Shown: positions 33,632 to 45,236, counted from the first letter of the stretch. The stretch: DNA of 64,000 nt from Chlorokybus atmophyticus (GCA_009103225.1 RHPI01001168.1:249337-313336), one strand, 5' to 3'. Program-made: numbers and translations. The notes: a model not told the origin generated them from the letters alone.

Positions 33632-34752
33632 ACCAGCAGACGGTCGTCGACTGATGGTAACGGCTGTTATGCTCAGGCCCTTGTATCGAGATCGCCTTCA
33701 GACTGAACAACGACAGTCTGATTGAGTATCCTTAGACCCACGGCCATCCTATATATTTTGTTGGCCGTCAGGGGTAACATTTTGCGACGGGGGTGCTCTT
33801 ATCCTAGCTGAATTATGTTGATGACGCGCACCAACTCCCTGAACAATAACGAATGCGTATCCATCAATCCTTTGCCATGATCAGACCGTGCCCTAGGCAT
33901 TCAGACCCCGCTTCAAGCAATTCTACATGGCCGATAGCCGCAAGATGATGTGGCCCTACCAAGCAAATGTCTTGTAACCATGTGCTTCGAAAGCCCTTCA
34001 CTGCACCCTCATGTAGCACATCGGGATACTTCTTCAAGGTGCCTCACATGATGTGTGCTGTGCACCTTATTGTGCCGTTGGTGAAGGGTGCACATATACG
34101 TATTGCCGCATCTTGATGTCGGTATTCAACGCAGCTGCAAGCCCACTTGTAATGCCAACAAATAGCTCCACCATCACAACATCCTCCTCGGTGACCTTTC
34201 ACTCGATGGTGTTGTAGTTGATAGGTGGATTAAAAGCTCTCACGCCCTTGGGCGGCAACGGCGGCTCCAATGCCATCACACCCTTCCTCCATGCTTGGCG
34301 AACCTTGTCTCGAGCCCTCTATTGCCGCTGAGCACAATGTTGTGAAGCCAACTCCAGCTCTTGTGACTGAGTTTGATCCATATAGTTCAGCTCCGGAGGT
34401 CTCCCCCCCTGCATGTGTGTGGAGACACTCTCTCCCTCATCCACATGGTCATAGTACATGTCGGTGCTGTGACCAATCCATTCCTTGACTGAACGGCGAC
34501 TCAAGCACGCCCAAACAGCAGATGCGGAGGTTGGAGTCCTCTCAACACCCCCCTGCGTGATGCTCAACGGGAAGTAGGCCCTCTCACCTCCACCCACACG
34601 CCAATGCGGCCGAAAGAACCATTGTTCGATCCCATTATCGCCGCCGCCGCCGACGGGGAACAAGAAGTCTTGTCCGAGCAGCATATCATACCCCGTCGCA
34701 TGCGTGACGAGGCATTGAACGTAAAAGCAAATTGTAGCACCTCCCAACGCAG

Positions 34753-34992
34753 TCACGCGGATGCCATCACAGTGTCCATCGGCTGCACCGTTATGCCGCA
34801 CACAGCCTCCACAGTCCCCGCCGAGGTACAGATCATGACCAAGCATGGCTCCCACTCCTTGGGGCTGAGTCCCATCCCTTTGACAGCTCTAGCACCCAAA
34901 ATGACGGGTTGTGCACCTGTATCCACCAAGACAACACCTGGCACGAAGCCGTCTAGGCTGATGTGCCCCCCTCGAGTGTCCACCATCGCCAC
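34753..34992 (-). pseudogene. Gypsy aspartic protease remnant
   Basis: An open stretch with GVVLVDTGAQPVILGARAVK, where DTGA is the retropepsin active-site motif. Flanking frames are broken. Confidence 0.75.
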
Positions 34993-35959
34993 GTTCAGCG
35001 ATATCTACTCTCTCAAGGCCGGCCGAGGGGCAGGAAGCTGTGCCAACATCCCTCCTACACTCCTGACACCTTCCAATTTGTCTCCAAGCTGAGTGAGAGA
35101 ACTTGACGCCGACCCCTTTGACGCCGCCATCCATCCGGCCTATTTGCGCCACCATTTTCTTCATGAGACTTGCTCACATTGTCATGAGACTTTGTCGGAG
35201 CAGTCCTTGTGGTGTCAAGAGCGCTTTGCAACAGCCCCATCACGTTCCTTGCTGACTCCAAGGTCCTTCAAGCGAACAAGCGACTGCCCGACCAGCTCCG
35301 CCGCAACACTCTCTAACGGCACCGTCAACCTCAAGTTTTCTTCATGGACTTGAGCTGCGGGCTGTTGGGAAAGTGTCTTGGCACCCTCGAGAAGCTTCAC
35401 ACACATTTTTAGCAGCTCATCCACTCTCTTGTGCTCACCAACGCCACCGACACCAACATCATGTTGCGCCGCTGCCATCGCAGCCGGCTGCACTTCGCAC
35501 CCTCCAAGCGCGAACTCTCTTGCTCCAACAGGGTTGTTTGCAGCAACTTGACGTGGGCATGCGCGCAGGTGGTGCTCGTATCCTATCATGATCCACACCC
35601 TCCTCGCAGATGAGTGCGGCCTCCTCCTCGACCATCCTAGTCCGAAGAACTGGTGCAGCGTTTCGGCATGCCGACACTCTCGTTATCACCTTGGTGCCTT
35701 GATGAAGCGCACAATACGCAAGGTAACCTCCCGAGCTGCTTGGCTATCCTCCGCTCCTCTCTCGGGCTGTTTCCCTCGCTCAAGCATGCTCTTCAACGAC
35801 GCATACTCCGATTGCATTGCCGCCAATGCCTTTGTCAACTCCGATATTGATGGCTCTCCTCACACTCGAGTGAGCTCCAATCGCCCCTTCTTGTTGTGGA
35901 TGCAGCTCCATATGCGTACTCCAACACTTGTCATCAACATGCGCGCTATCTGATAAGAT

Positions 35960-36060
35960 ATGAGATATTTTGCAATGAGAGCACACCACTTTCTTGCAAT
36001 TCTTATAATCCCACGCAATATGGCCTTACTCTCTACACGACCAGCATTTGGCACCGACAC
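35960..36060 (-). pseudogene. Gypsy gag zinc-knuckle remnant
   Basis: Read on the minus strand as CWSC-RE-stop-GHIAWDYKNCKKVVCSHC. The CxxCxxxxHxxxxC knuckle is recognisable but carries a stop codon, and its last cysteine is Tyr. Confidence 0.6.
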
Positions 36061-36469
36061 ATCTTCCACAACCATTGTTGGCGTGCTTGAGTTCCTTCTA
36101 CTTCCCACCAGCTGCCTTGCTTGCGACCGATGTTGCCGCGGGCTTGGAACAGCTCTTCTCCCCGAAATCTCAAGCAACTTCAACCCCCGACGCTGCTGGT
36201 CAATGTGCTTGAGGTACTTTGCTAAATCTTTGCCGTCTCGGCCACCTTGAAGATATCCGCAAGCATATACACGGCGAACGCGGACTGCGTGGTCAACATG
36301 GTCTCCACCTTCAGCCTCAAGTCCGCCTCCAAGTGTTAAAGGTAGACAACCGCCGGTCAATCCGTCATCACCTTGTAGTCCGTGTCCGTCAAGAGCTTGA
36401 GCATGCGCGTATTCATCATCCTAGTTGTCTCCCTGAGTCGCGCTTATGAAAGATCAGCTCACAAACCTT

Positions 36470-36889
36470 GGCGGTGGTTGATTGTGGGTGGGAATTTCTC
36501 AAGAGCACCTTGAACTCAGTCACGGGCTGCTCAATCTCCCACTCCGCTTCAAACGCAGCTGGTGCGCCGAGCCGCAACGCCTTCTCCCTCACCTCCAGCT
36601 GCTCGTTGAACTCTCTCCACGTGCCTCAGGCTTCAACTGTCAGGTACAAGGGTAACATCTTGAAGGCTTTGTGCGCGTCCCACCCCGACTTGTCCCGGTA
36701 CTCCTGTGTTACCATTTCGGAGTCGAAGCGGTCGATGAAGTCTCGTAGGTCCGTCGTGCCAGGCTTTCCACTAAATCTCGATGTGCTATCAATGATTGAA
36801 GCTGAATCAGGCATCACTCCAGCCTCGTTCTCGATGTTGGACTCCTTGTCACTCGACAACTCCACCTCTTTGGCAAGGCCCTCCTCCAC
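36470..36889 (-). pseudogene. Gypsy gag (capsid) remnant
   Basis: Contains FSGKPGTTDLRDFIDRFDSE and WDAHKAFKMLPLYL, the pattern of a retrotransposon gag region, then a stop and continuing homology in another frame (EREFNEQ-like). Confidence 0.65.
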
Positions 36890-37045
36890 TGGAATGTCCT
36901 TCCTTCTGATGCTCCTCTCTGCAAGGGCACCTTCGATAGGCGTGAGTGCTAGTCCTCTTTAGATTTGGTGGGCATGTACTCGCCTGCAACTCGCTTCTAC
37001 CTCGAGCAAACTCAGCTGATGGGTTGGATGCAAGTGAAAGATGCA

Positions 37046-37985
37046 TGTCCCCTTGCAACAGGTAGGCAAGACGACCACAACTTGATTTGCAATCAACCGT
37101 GCAGAGTTCAAACTCAACCCTCACAACATGTACATGCTAAGGCAGCCCATACGGTGCATCAGAGTCGCAACAATGACACACGCCTCTTTATGCACAGAAT
37201 TGCACAGCAACAAACACGTGTGCCGTGGGCTTGTGAGGCTGCTCGTCATGGCGCCGGTTGTAGAAGGAGCGTATGCAATTGTGCTAGCATGCGGCTTCTT
37301 CTCTAGCAGCATCAGCTCAATGATGCCCCAGGCGTCCAATGTGAACGTTAAGGTGTCCCCTCCAACCTCCTCGAACGCGCGCATCACGCGCACACACACA
37401 TCATACATGCAAGCATGTGCACAAGCATTTCCTCAACCAAGAACCTTTTCCCAAAAGTGTTGCTTGCACTCTAGTAGGCTCACTTGCATTCAATTGAACT
37501 AGAAAACAAGCTAGCAAAGCATTATATACCACCGTAGAGCCTAAGCCCAACCAACTCTTGAACTGCCCTAACCGCCAGTCTCTACACTAGCATAGTAACA
37601 GTCATGATGGCGTTGATAAGCAACGGTACACGGTTAGGAAAGGCTGATCCAAGCTTATCCTCTTCAAGTACACAAGACACATCCTTTGACGCCAACCCAC
37701 GGCCAAACCGTTGCTCCAACTGTAAGTTATGGCTTCTCAACGTGACAACTACAAATCAACGGTGAGATACCATAGTGACCCAAATATGCTGTCAGCTTGT
37801 TATAAGACTGTAGATACACCTCGCTTACACACCACCCTTACGTCCATGAGGACCCAAACATGGACTTCCACAAGAAAATCCAACACATAAACCCTGTAAA
37901 ATGGCTATGAGAGCCGAAATTCCAAGGTCCATACCGCCAGCCCCGAGGGCATCATGCACTTAACACTATATGCTCGCACATGACA
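37046..37985 (-). repeat. Gypsy 5' LTR with insertion
   Basis: About 940 bp, homologous to 27326-28103 but with about 180 extra bp at roughly 37218-37397. Confidence 0.75.
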
Positions 37986-38558
37986 CTTTTTGACACATGG
38001 CATCAATGCTGCACACGTTCAGCATGTTCAACATTCACATGCATCAACACTTCACACATACATACCTCACCGACCACAACCGGGCACAATTATTGACTCT
38101 ACGCCCATCAGCTAACTACCCCACCCTGTAAGTCATGCATGCATGCATGCTGACCGAGTTACCGGCACCACGGCCACTGATTAGCGCTTCAATACTTGCA
38201 GCGGTACCAGCAGCAGCAGACCCAACGGACTCCCCCTCCTCCTCCTGTGCAAGTGCCAGTGCCACCACCTGCCATGTTTTGCCAAACCTGGACATAACAC
38301 CAGCCCTTCCTGCGCGCACACTGCCATCCATGTTTGGCAACACGTTTATGTGGTACAGCAATAGCAATTCCAGTCAGTCTGTATATATATCGGCAACTAC
38401 AGCGCATGCTCTTAAGGCATCTTCCTTTATCCCTGCGACAGCAGTGGGCAACCGCCGGGCAGACTGCGCTAACATATGATATAAACTGTTGTGTCATGTG
38501 CGAGTACACGCACACAAGCTCGCTCGCCCTCACAACACAACTTGTCTGCACAGCAGTC
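37986..38558. other. Intergenic, no gene seen
   Basis: Between the gypsy LTR and the 3' end of the kinesin gene; probably kinesin 3' UTR and flank. Confidence 0.5.
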
Positions 38559-41500
38559 TTACTGCTGCTTTTCCTGGAGCTGGCGTATCTGCTCTGCCTG
38601 CTGTGCGAGTATTGTCTTGAGTCGGTTGACCTCCTTGGTCTCGAGGCTGCGGTTGGAGTCGGGGTTGTTGGCGACGAGCTTCACGCGGCCGGCGTAGTCG
38701 AGGCTGTTCCTTGTCTCGCCGCCGTCAGACCGCAGCGGCGACACGTTGACGATCATGAGCGTCTTGGCGTTGCCACCCAGGCTGTCGCTCATCAGTTGCG
38801 TGAGCTTGTGGTTGCGGTACGGCACGAAGGACGCGTTTGAGGTCAGAGCCGCCACCACGTCACCCAACGCGGAAAGGCTCTTGTTGATCGCGCGCGCCTC
38901 GTTGAGACGCGCTTCGCTCTCCAACGCACCCGACTTGGCCACGCGCTCCGAACCCGCTAGGTCCACAAATGTTAGCTTACCTGCACACACAGACACACAT
39001 GCACACATTACACGCAATGGCTGTTTTGTCTGGTCCCTGTGATTTGGCTGTACATAACCAAGCCAGAACATGCTCGTGGTTAGCAGTGCGCACACGCACA
39101 TATGCACACACGCACACACGGAAAGCACTGGGCTCATCACATACCTCGCGAGGTGGTGCCGGATATAAGGTTGCTGTACTCGACCAAGATTGTGAACATG
39201 AGGTGGGACCGTGAGCTCTGCAACACAAAGAGAAGACAAACACCTTGCCAATCTGACCATGCTCTCTCTTTTTAACTTTACACACCGACTCTGCTGCACT
39301 GAGCCAATGAACACAACTCACACCTGCACGTTCATCTTGGTCGAGGCAGTGCGCCTGCGGGCGATGCCGCGGTCGTACGCCGCACGCAAGTCTTCCATTG
39401 TCGCTGTGGAAGCATACACAGCGCCCTCCACACGCACCACGCCAGCCGCGTCCTTCTTCACCTCCAGCTTCGGGTTGTACTCCGAGTCCGCGGCCGACAA
39501 CAGGTCCATGAAGTTGTCCTAATGAGGACGCATCAAGCATGTGCTCAATGTTGGGTGGTGAGAGTTGTTACTGCGTGTTCATTGCCTTGTCGAGCGCACC
39601 TGATATAGCTCCAGCATAGAGCATTGAACGCTAACAGTGGATGAGCCCGGCCGAGCAAAATTAAAGATATCCTGCATCGCTCTCGGCACGATGCCAGGCT
39701 GATCTTCTTGTCCCAGTATGGTATATGTCTTTCCGGATCCTGTCTGCAATTCACAAGACAGTGGCAACATAAGGGAGTGATTCATACACAAGTCTCCAAC
39801 AATGAACAATAATCAACAGCAGTACGTGGCGAATTTGCTTGTAATTGTACCTGGCCATAGCAGAATATGCAGATGTTGTACCCATCAAAGACAGACTGTA
39901 TCAGGTCATGCGTCTCTTGATACACCTCCTCTTGAGATACGTCACCAGTAAACACATGATCGTACCTTTTGCAAAGAAGCATCATGTTGGGTTGTGACAA
40001 GCAACAACCACCAACCATTGTATGGCATGTGCGATAGATAGGCAGCCAATGACAACTTACTCGTATCGCTTGGTGATGATGGCAGTCTCTGTCGCGCGCT
40101 TCTCCTCTTGCAAGATCTCCAGCGTGTACTCGTCTGTCTGCAAGGGAGCACGCAATGTTGTGTCAGTGGGAGAAGATTGAGATTGCGAGAGGGTGGAGAG
40201 CGCAAACATACCGCCGACAGGGCGCAATCGTCGGGGCCTTCCCCACGCAGCAACGGCCTCACACGCGCCAGCACGCGTATGTTGCCCTTCATCTCACGTA
40301 TCTGGTTGTACAGCTTCTTCCTCAATATGCTCTCACGCTTCAGCTCCAGCGCTGCACGACAGGGTCAACTTGAAGCACACACGCACACAAGCACCCATGC
40401 ACCCACACACAGACACTGCTTGTACAGTGAGCGAGCTGCATGCTATGAAGACAACTTACTCAGCGTGGATAAGCGGCGCTCAGCATCGGCATACTTGTCG
40501 CGCAGTGTCTGGCCGAACGCCAGCTGCTCCCTGAGCGCCTGCGCCTCGGACTTCGCAGCGGCCAACTCGCGCTCCATCTCGATCGCCCTCAGCTCCAGCT
40601 GGTCGCGCTTCGTCCTCAGCTCCCTCACTTCCTCACGCAGAGAAGACTCCTGCTCCACCATCTTTGCGAGCTTCTCCTCCTGAGGCAAGCACAAGGCGGC
40701 AATGGGTAATCGTTCAATGGCACTGTGAGTGCATGCAAGCACACTTGCATATGTAGAGACAAACTGCGCATGTACGCGTGCCTGCTCGGCCGTGCACACG
40801 CACACTTGTATGCAGGCACCCACGCACCCACGCACACACTTGCACACGCACACGCATACGCACACACTCAGAGCGAGTATGACTGTCCCCCTACCAGGAA
40901 TGCTGCTGCTTCCGCTCCTCCTGCAGCTGCATCGCGTGCAGTGAGCTCCGCAGCATGCGCGGTTTTCCACTCTTCCAGCTGCTTGACCTGCAACACAATG
41001 ACGCAGAGCATGAGTGGTCTGCGCCTCCACACAAGGTGCAGCCAGAAGTTGTAGCTTTGCATGACAGACACCTCTTGCATCAATTCCTTCATCCGCAGTA
41101 CGGCCAGTGACTTCACTTGATCCATCTCGGTCTGGTGCGATGCCAGCGCAGCCGCCAGATGCGCCGCATGCGCCTCCGCCTGCATGCACAGACCAACTTG
41201 CATTTCCAGTCAATCACTTGCTTTTAATTGTCATACACAGCACACCGTGAGCATAACAACAGTCATGATACACGACAAACATGCGACATTCTACATCAGC
41301 TTTGACCTTTGACCACTGCAAAAGAGTCGTGTCAACCGCTGCTGGATTGCTGCCAAAACATAAGCTCACCTGTTGGGCCTGCGCAAGTTTGGTGGCCTCG
41401 AGCTCGCTTTGGAGATCCGCAAGCTCTTGTCTGCTGCGGCTGGACTCCGCCTGAGACACGACAAACACGATAGAGTATCATGACCGCACGCACAAGGTTG

Positions 41501-43985
41501 GATGAGTGTATGTGTCATACGAGCGCGTACGTGTGTGCGTGCGTGTGTGCGTGCACATACCTGCTCATTGGCAGGGCCCGTGCGCTGCTGTATATCCTGC
41601 AGTGTCATCTCACGTTGGTACTGCTCCAGCACGTCATTGAGCTCGTCATTCGCCTACACAGCAACTAGACGGTCAGTCACCACATGTACACGCCGCTGTG
41701 TTAATCACCAACATGAGAGCTTTGCGCATACAACGCACCGCGAGCAACTCCATCAGAGTGCTTTCAGGCAAGTTGTCCTGCATCAGCAGGCCCTGCATCG
41801 AGTCCGCCCACATCTGACACCTGCGGGGATTACATGTCAGTACTATTCACGTAACATACCGCACCCCAACATGAACTGCATAGCTACCACAGACACGTAC
41901 CGCTGCCTCAGCGCCTTGGCTTCTTCCAGCCCAAACCCATTCGCAGAAGAGGTCTTTAAGCCGCAAATGCAATAGTGTTAGAGCTCAACATGTGCTTCAC
42001 GCATAGTGATACCACAACAGCGCAATGCATACCAACAGTAGTTGCATGAGCGCAGATTCACCTGCGCTGCGCGCATGGCATCCCGCAGCCGCGTGACATC
42101 CATCCTTATGTGCTCCACTTTGATCTGCAGCATAAACCACAACACAACGCTCAAGCCTTGCACAAACAACGAGGACACGCTATTCTCTTGTTGCAACTGC
42201 TCTGGTCTAAAGATGATGTGTATTACCCGTTGTGGGGTGCCGGGCTGGCTGGAGTTGCGCGAGGCAGAGCCGCTCCCGAAGCTGTCTGCGTACCCTATCA
42301 CGCAGCAGCGGGTGATTAGACACTACACACACACACATTTGCATGAATGTCTGTTGCAGCTGTCGTCCTCACCATTTGAGCGCGGTGTTGTGGACTGCTG
42401 AGGCATGCTCGGCAAACCTGCCATGGTGTGACAACTTATTGCTCGACCGAAACAACAACGTGCCCACATGCTTTGATGAGACCAGATCTTACAAACTAGG
42501 AGCTCACCTGCATGCCTTGGTGCGACGGCATATGCCGCATAGTCCATCTCGTCGGAAGGGGGTGGCACTGTTATACCTGCAACAAAGCAACGGTAGTCGG
42601 TATTTGAGTCTGTGTTGCCACGTGGTGCCAGCATGTGTTGGGTGGCATTGTGCATACAACACTGGGAACTCCACCTTTGGCTGCAAGATTCTCGCAGGTT
42701 CTGCGCAGCTCCGCACTGTGTGAAGAGGAAGATGACGAGAGCGTTGGATACTGGCTGTGTGCGCAAACATGTGCATGCATACAGACGCGAACGCACGCAT
42801 GCGCGCACACAAACATTGACGCACGCACGCATGCACGCCCCCATGCATACCTTGCTGCTGGAGTCTCGACGATGGCAGCAGTCCAGTTGGCAAGCAGCTG
42901 GCAAACGAGCCGCCGGATTTGTTCATTCTGTGCAACACAAAACCCACAAGGCAAGCTGAGTCAAGCCATTGATTATGTCCCTCTCACGACAACGACAACA
43001 ACAACAAGCACTTACAGGAGAGGAGGTGGCGAGCTTGGAGAGGCGCTTCTGCCAGGGTCGCGAGGCGAGATGGAGGTGGAAGTCGGGGCCCGCGTTCTTG
43101 ACGCACACGTCGAGGACGAGCAGGGCCTTGACGGCAATGTGGTGCGCGGGGGTCTTCACGTATGGCTTAAACACCGCCAGGCAGTCCTCAGCGGCACCCG
43201 CACTCCCCGGCTGCTGGCCAGAATTAGCTCCACGTGTACGCGCACGTGCACATGAGCATGCATGTGCGTGTGCGTGTGAGTTTGCATGTGTGCACACTCC
43301 CAAACTCGAGCCCGTGTGCGAGTGTGTGCGTGCGCGTGTGGTCACCTGGACAAGGAGGTCAACGAGGCGGAAGGCGGCGTCCCAGTTGACGGCGTCGCCT
43401 GCGGCGCTAACGGCCTCCTGCAGCGCCGCCTGCAACCGCCGCTTCTGCGCGTCCCGCTGCGCCTATCCCCACACGCACAACATGCAACGCACGGTTTGAT
43501 TGCATGTGCAATGGTTTGGGTGTATGTAACACTGGACCACATGCGTGCGAGGTGGTGGAATGGAGTAACAACAACTAAACTCGTCCCAGTCACAGAGTTG
43601 AAGCACGTGACAAACATGCAAACGCACACGTGCTTGATCATCATCATCAGCGTCGTTTTCATCATCATCATCATCGTCGTCATCATCATCATCATCATGT
43701 GGACCGCAAGGCCGCTGGGGCAGCGTTGCTAACACACTGCCGCAGCAGCAACGATAAATAGTTGGGCAAGCACAAAGACAGCTGCAATGGCTTGCTTGCA
43801 GATCTGTGACACGTCCTGTGAATACGTTCAAGCTGTTCTCGCAGGCATCACAACACTGACATTGCACCACTAGCCTGCAAGGCCAAGCATCTGGTGAGGT
43901 GGTTGAGCTAGATAGATCAACCCTCCTCCCAAACACTCACCCCGCCACTGCCGGGGCTGTCGGCCAGCCCACGCAGGAGGTTCAT
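38559..43985 (-). CDS. VHS-domain kinesin-14 (C-terminal motor)
   Basis: Kinesin-14s walk to microtubule minus ends. Twenty-three exons agree in phase and sum to 886 codons: 43985-43941, 43462-43346, 43213-43016, 42927-42851, 42754-42675, 42576-42508, 42417-42373, 42294-42227, 42124-42062, 41953-41901, 41820-41739, 41653-41561, 41450-41370, 41179-41072, 40987-40895, 40679-40460, 40351-40212, 40137-40061, 39965-39851, 39743-39600, 39518-39324, 39217-39145 and 38980-38559. Residues about 35-150 form a VHS domain (VNWDAAFRLVDLLVQ, HHIAVKALLVLDVCVKNAGP, DFHLHLASRPWQ, then NEQIRRLVCQLLANWTAAI). A Ser/Pro linker and a long coiled coil follow. The neck is LYNQIREMKGNIRVLARVRP. The motor shows YGQTGSGKT across a junction, SSRSH, and FVDLAGSER. 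The start is the ATG of a 45-nt first exon with a GTGAGT donor. The domain mix is unusual. Confidence 0.9.
43016..43462 (-). other. VHS domain exons of the kinesin
   Basis: Two exons (43346-43462, 43016-43213) carry most of the VHS fold, with helix-rich repeats typical of Hrs/STAM/GGA/TOM1 proteins. The third helical piece is on 42851-42927. After it comes an ELRRTCENLAAKGITVPPPS segment, like the region after VHS in TOM1-type proteins (short helix, then a G-I-x-F/V-P-P turn). Confidence 0.8.
43635..43697. repeat. ATC trinucleotide repeat
   Basis: An ATC/GTC-rich run in kinesin intron 1. Overlapping poly-Ile, poly-Asp and poly-Met frames are artefacts. Confidence 0.85.
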
Positions 43986-44292
43986 CGCTCACAGCCTGCC
44001 ACCCTGGAGGCCTCCCTCAACGCTGCCGCTGCCGCCGCGCCCGCCTACCCTGCCCAGGACAAGCACAACCAGGTGAAGTAGTACATGTCACGCATCCCAA
44101 AAATGCAACACTGCAGTGGTCCATTTTTGACTCACACCGTGAAGGGCGTGTTTCAAAGTACGTCGACTACGTAACGGATTGGTGTAATCCAGAGGGAAGC
44201 AGGGGAGGGTGTAATTAGCGGCGGCGGCGGAGGAGGAGGTGAAGGAGGCGAGGGTGGAAGGGAAAGAAGGGAGGGGGAGAAGCCTGCCGGCC
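43986..44292. promoter_or_regulatory. Divergent promoter, kinesin / small basic protein
   Basis: A 307-bp gap between the minus-strand kinesin ATG and a plus-strand ATG. It is GC/purine-rich near the right end (GGC and GGA repeats), with an inverted CCAAT box (ATTGG, 44178-44182). No TATA box was seen. Confidence 0.4.
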
Positions 44293-45236
44293 ATGCCTCA
44301 GAAGGCGCAGCTGTACAAAGGGCAAGGCAAGCCTGCGGCAAGCAAGGCCAAGGAGCGGCGCGACAAGCTCAGGACAAAGAAAGGTACTGCTACTCCTGCA
44401 CCGCATGGGCTTGTCCGTGTCCTCTGTGTATTAGCATTAAGCCTCTGCAACGATGTTATGTGGATGATTATTGACTGGTGGCGTGGAGCATATGCAGGCA
44501 AGTTCTTCAAGCCGGCCAAGAAGAAGGCTGCGGACTTCAAGCTCACAGAGGTATGGTATAGTAGCTCTCTTCTCGACATGCGTCCTTCATTCATTTTCAA
44601 CTATTTCTTTGTCGATTGCTCGGGACATATTTTCGCAAAATGTTTCTCAATAACAGCAGGTCTTGTACTTTGTACTTTGTCGGGTCGTTGACCCGAGGTG
44701 AAATCCTTCCCGCATGCAAACGTTGTGAGTTATTGTCCGTACCCGCTGTAGTGACAGTCTTGAGTGGTGAGTAGTTAATTACACAGCAGTGATTTACTTA
44801 TACAGCTCGTGCAGCTGCAAATGTCAGTTGGTGTTTGCAACCACCTCACACCACATCAACCAGAACCCCCAACACACCAAGTAATAATGTTTGCACACAC
44901 GCGCGTGTGCACGGGCATATTTCGCACACACGTGTGCGAAATATGCCCGCGCACACGCATGCGTACACGTGTGTCCATCAGGTTGCCTCTCCGCTCAGCT
45001 GCTAAGTGTGACAGTGGAGTGTTTAGTGAGCGGTGTTCACCCTCAGTTTGTGTGCATGTGTGCAGGAGGTCACAAAGACAATCAACCGCAGGAACGAGCA
45101 GGTGGCTGCGCAGAGGGCCGCCATGAATGGCGGTCACCTGCAGGTGCTCAAGACGGAGGAAGGGCCTGCTGAAGCCTCCACAAACAATAAGAAGAAGAAA
45201 ATCAACAACACCGCATCTTCCTCTCCTCCTCAGTAG
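44293..45236 (+). CDS. Small lysine-rich basic protein (UPF0390-like, tentative)
   Basis: Three exons, 44293-44383, 44498-44550 and 45066-45236, join in phase to give 104 residues. The N-terminus is very basic (MPQKAQLYKGQGKPAASKAK, then ERRDKLRTKKGKFFKPAKKK). The C-terminal half has a helix ending in GGHLQVLK and a Lys/Asn/Ser tail. The layout (basic N-terminus, KKxxK centre, short C-terminal helix ending in L-x-x-LK) resembles the UPF0390/DUF2462 small nucleolar-type proteins, but this was judged by eye only. Size and charge suit an RNA- or ribosome-associated protein. It is divergently paired with the kinesin. Confidence 0.65.
44913..44948. repeat. Perfect 17-bp palindrome, 2-nt loop, in an intron
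   Basis: GGGCATATTTCGCACAC (44913-44929), AC, then its exact reverse complement (44932-44948). Imperfect pairing continues outward through GTGCAC/GCGCAC. It lies in intron 2 of the small basic protein gene. Confidence 0.93.

Larger units (their letters stand above)
32168..33788. mobile_element. Nested 1.6-kb terminal-inverted-repeat element
   Basis: It interrupts the gypsy interior. The termini are GTCGCAAAATTTACACGGTG (32168 onward) and ATTTTGCGAC (ending 33788). They match as inverted repeats for 10 bp, then imperfectly to about 22 bp. The interior is non-coding and rich in GGTACC-type motifs, with a perfect 49-bp tandem duplication and small hairpins. No clear target-site duplication was found, so the class is undetermined. 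Confidence 0.55.
27326..37985 (-). mobile_element. Degenerate Ty3/gypsy LTR retrotransposon
   Basis: An old element on the minus strand. Direct repeats at 37046-37985 (5' LTR) and 27326-28103 (3' LTR) flank coding remains in the gypsy order gag, protease, RT, RNase H, integrase. All frames are broken by stops and frameshifts. The LTR copies differ visibly by many substitutions and a large insertion. No target-site duplication was found. The interior between protease and RT is interrupted by a second element (32168-33788). Confidence 0.85.

Noticed and set aside
27326-37985. Active gypsy element
   Set aside because: Stops and frameshifts in every domain, YIND in place of YxDD, diverged LTRs and a nested insertion.
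43463-43936. Poly-Asp/poly-Ile proteins near 43.6 kb
   Set aside because: Artefacts of the ATC trinucleotide repeat in kinesin intron 1.
43899-44081. 60-residue plus-strand frame between kinesin and the small basic protein
   Set aside because: Overlaps kinesin exon 1 on the opposite strand; no splice or family support.
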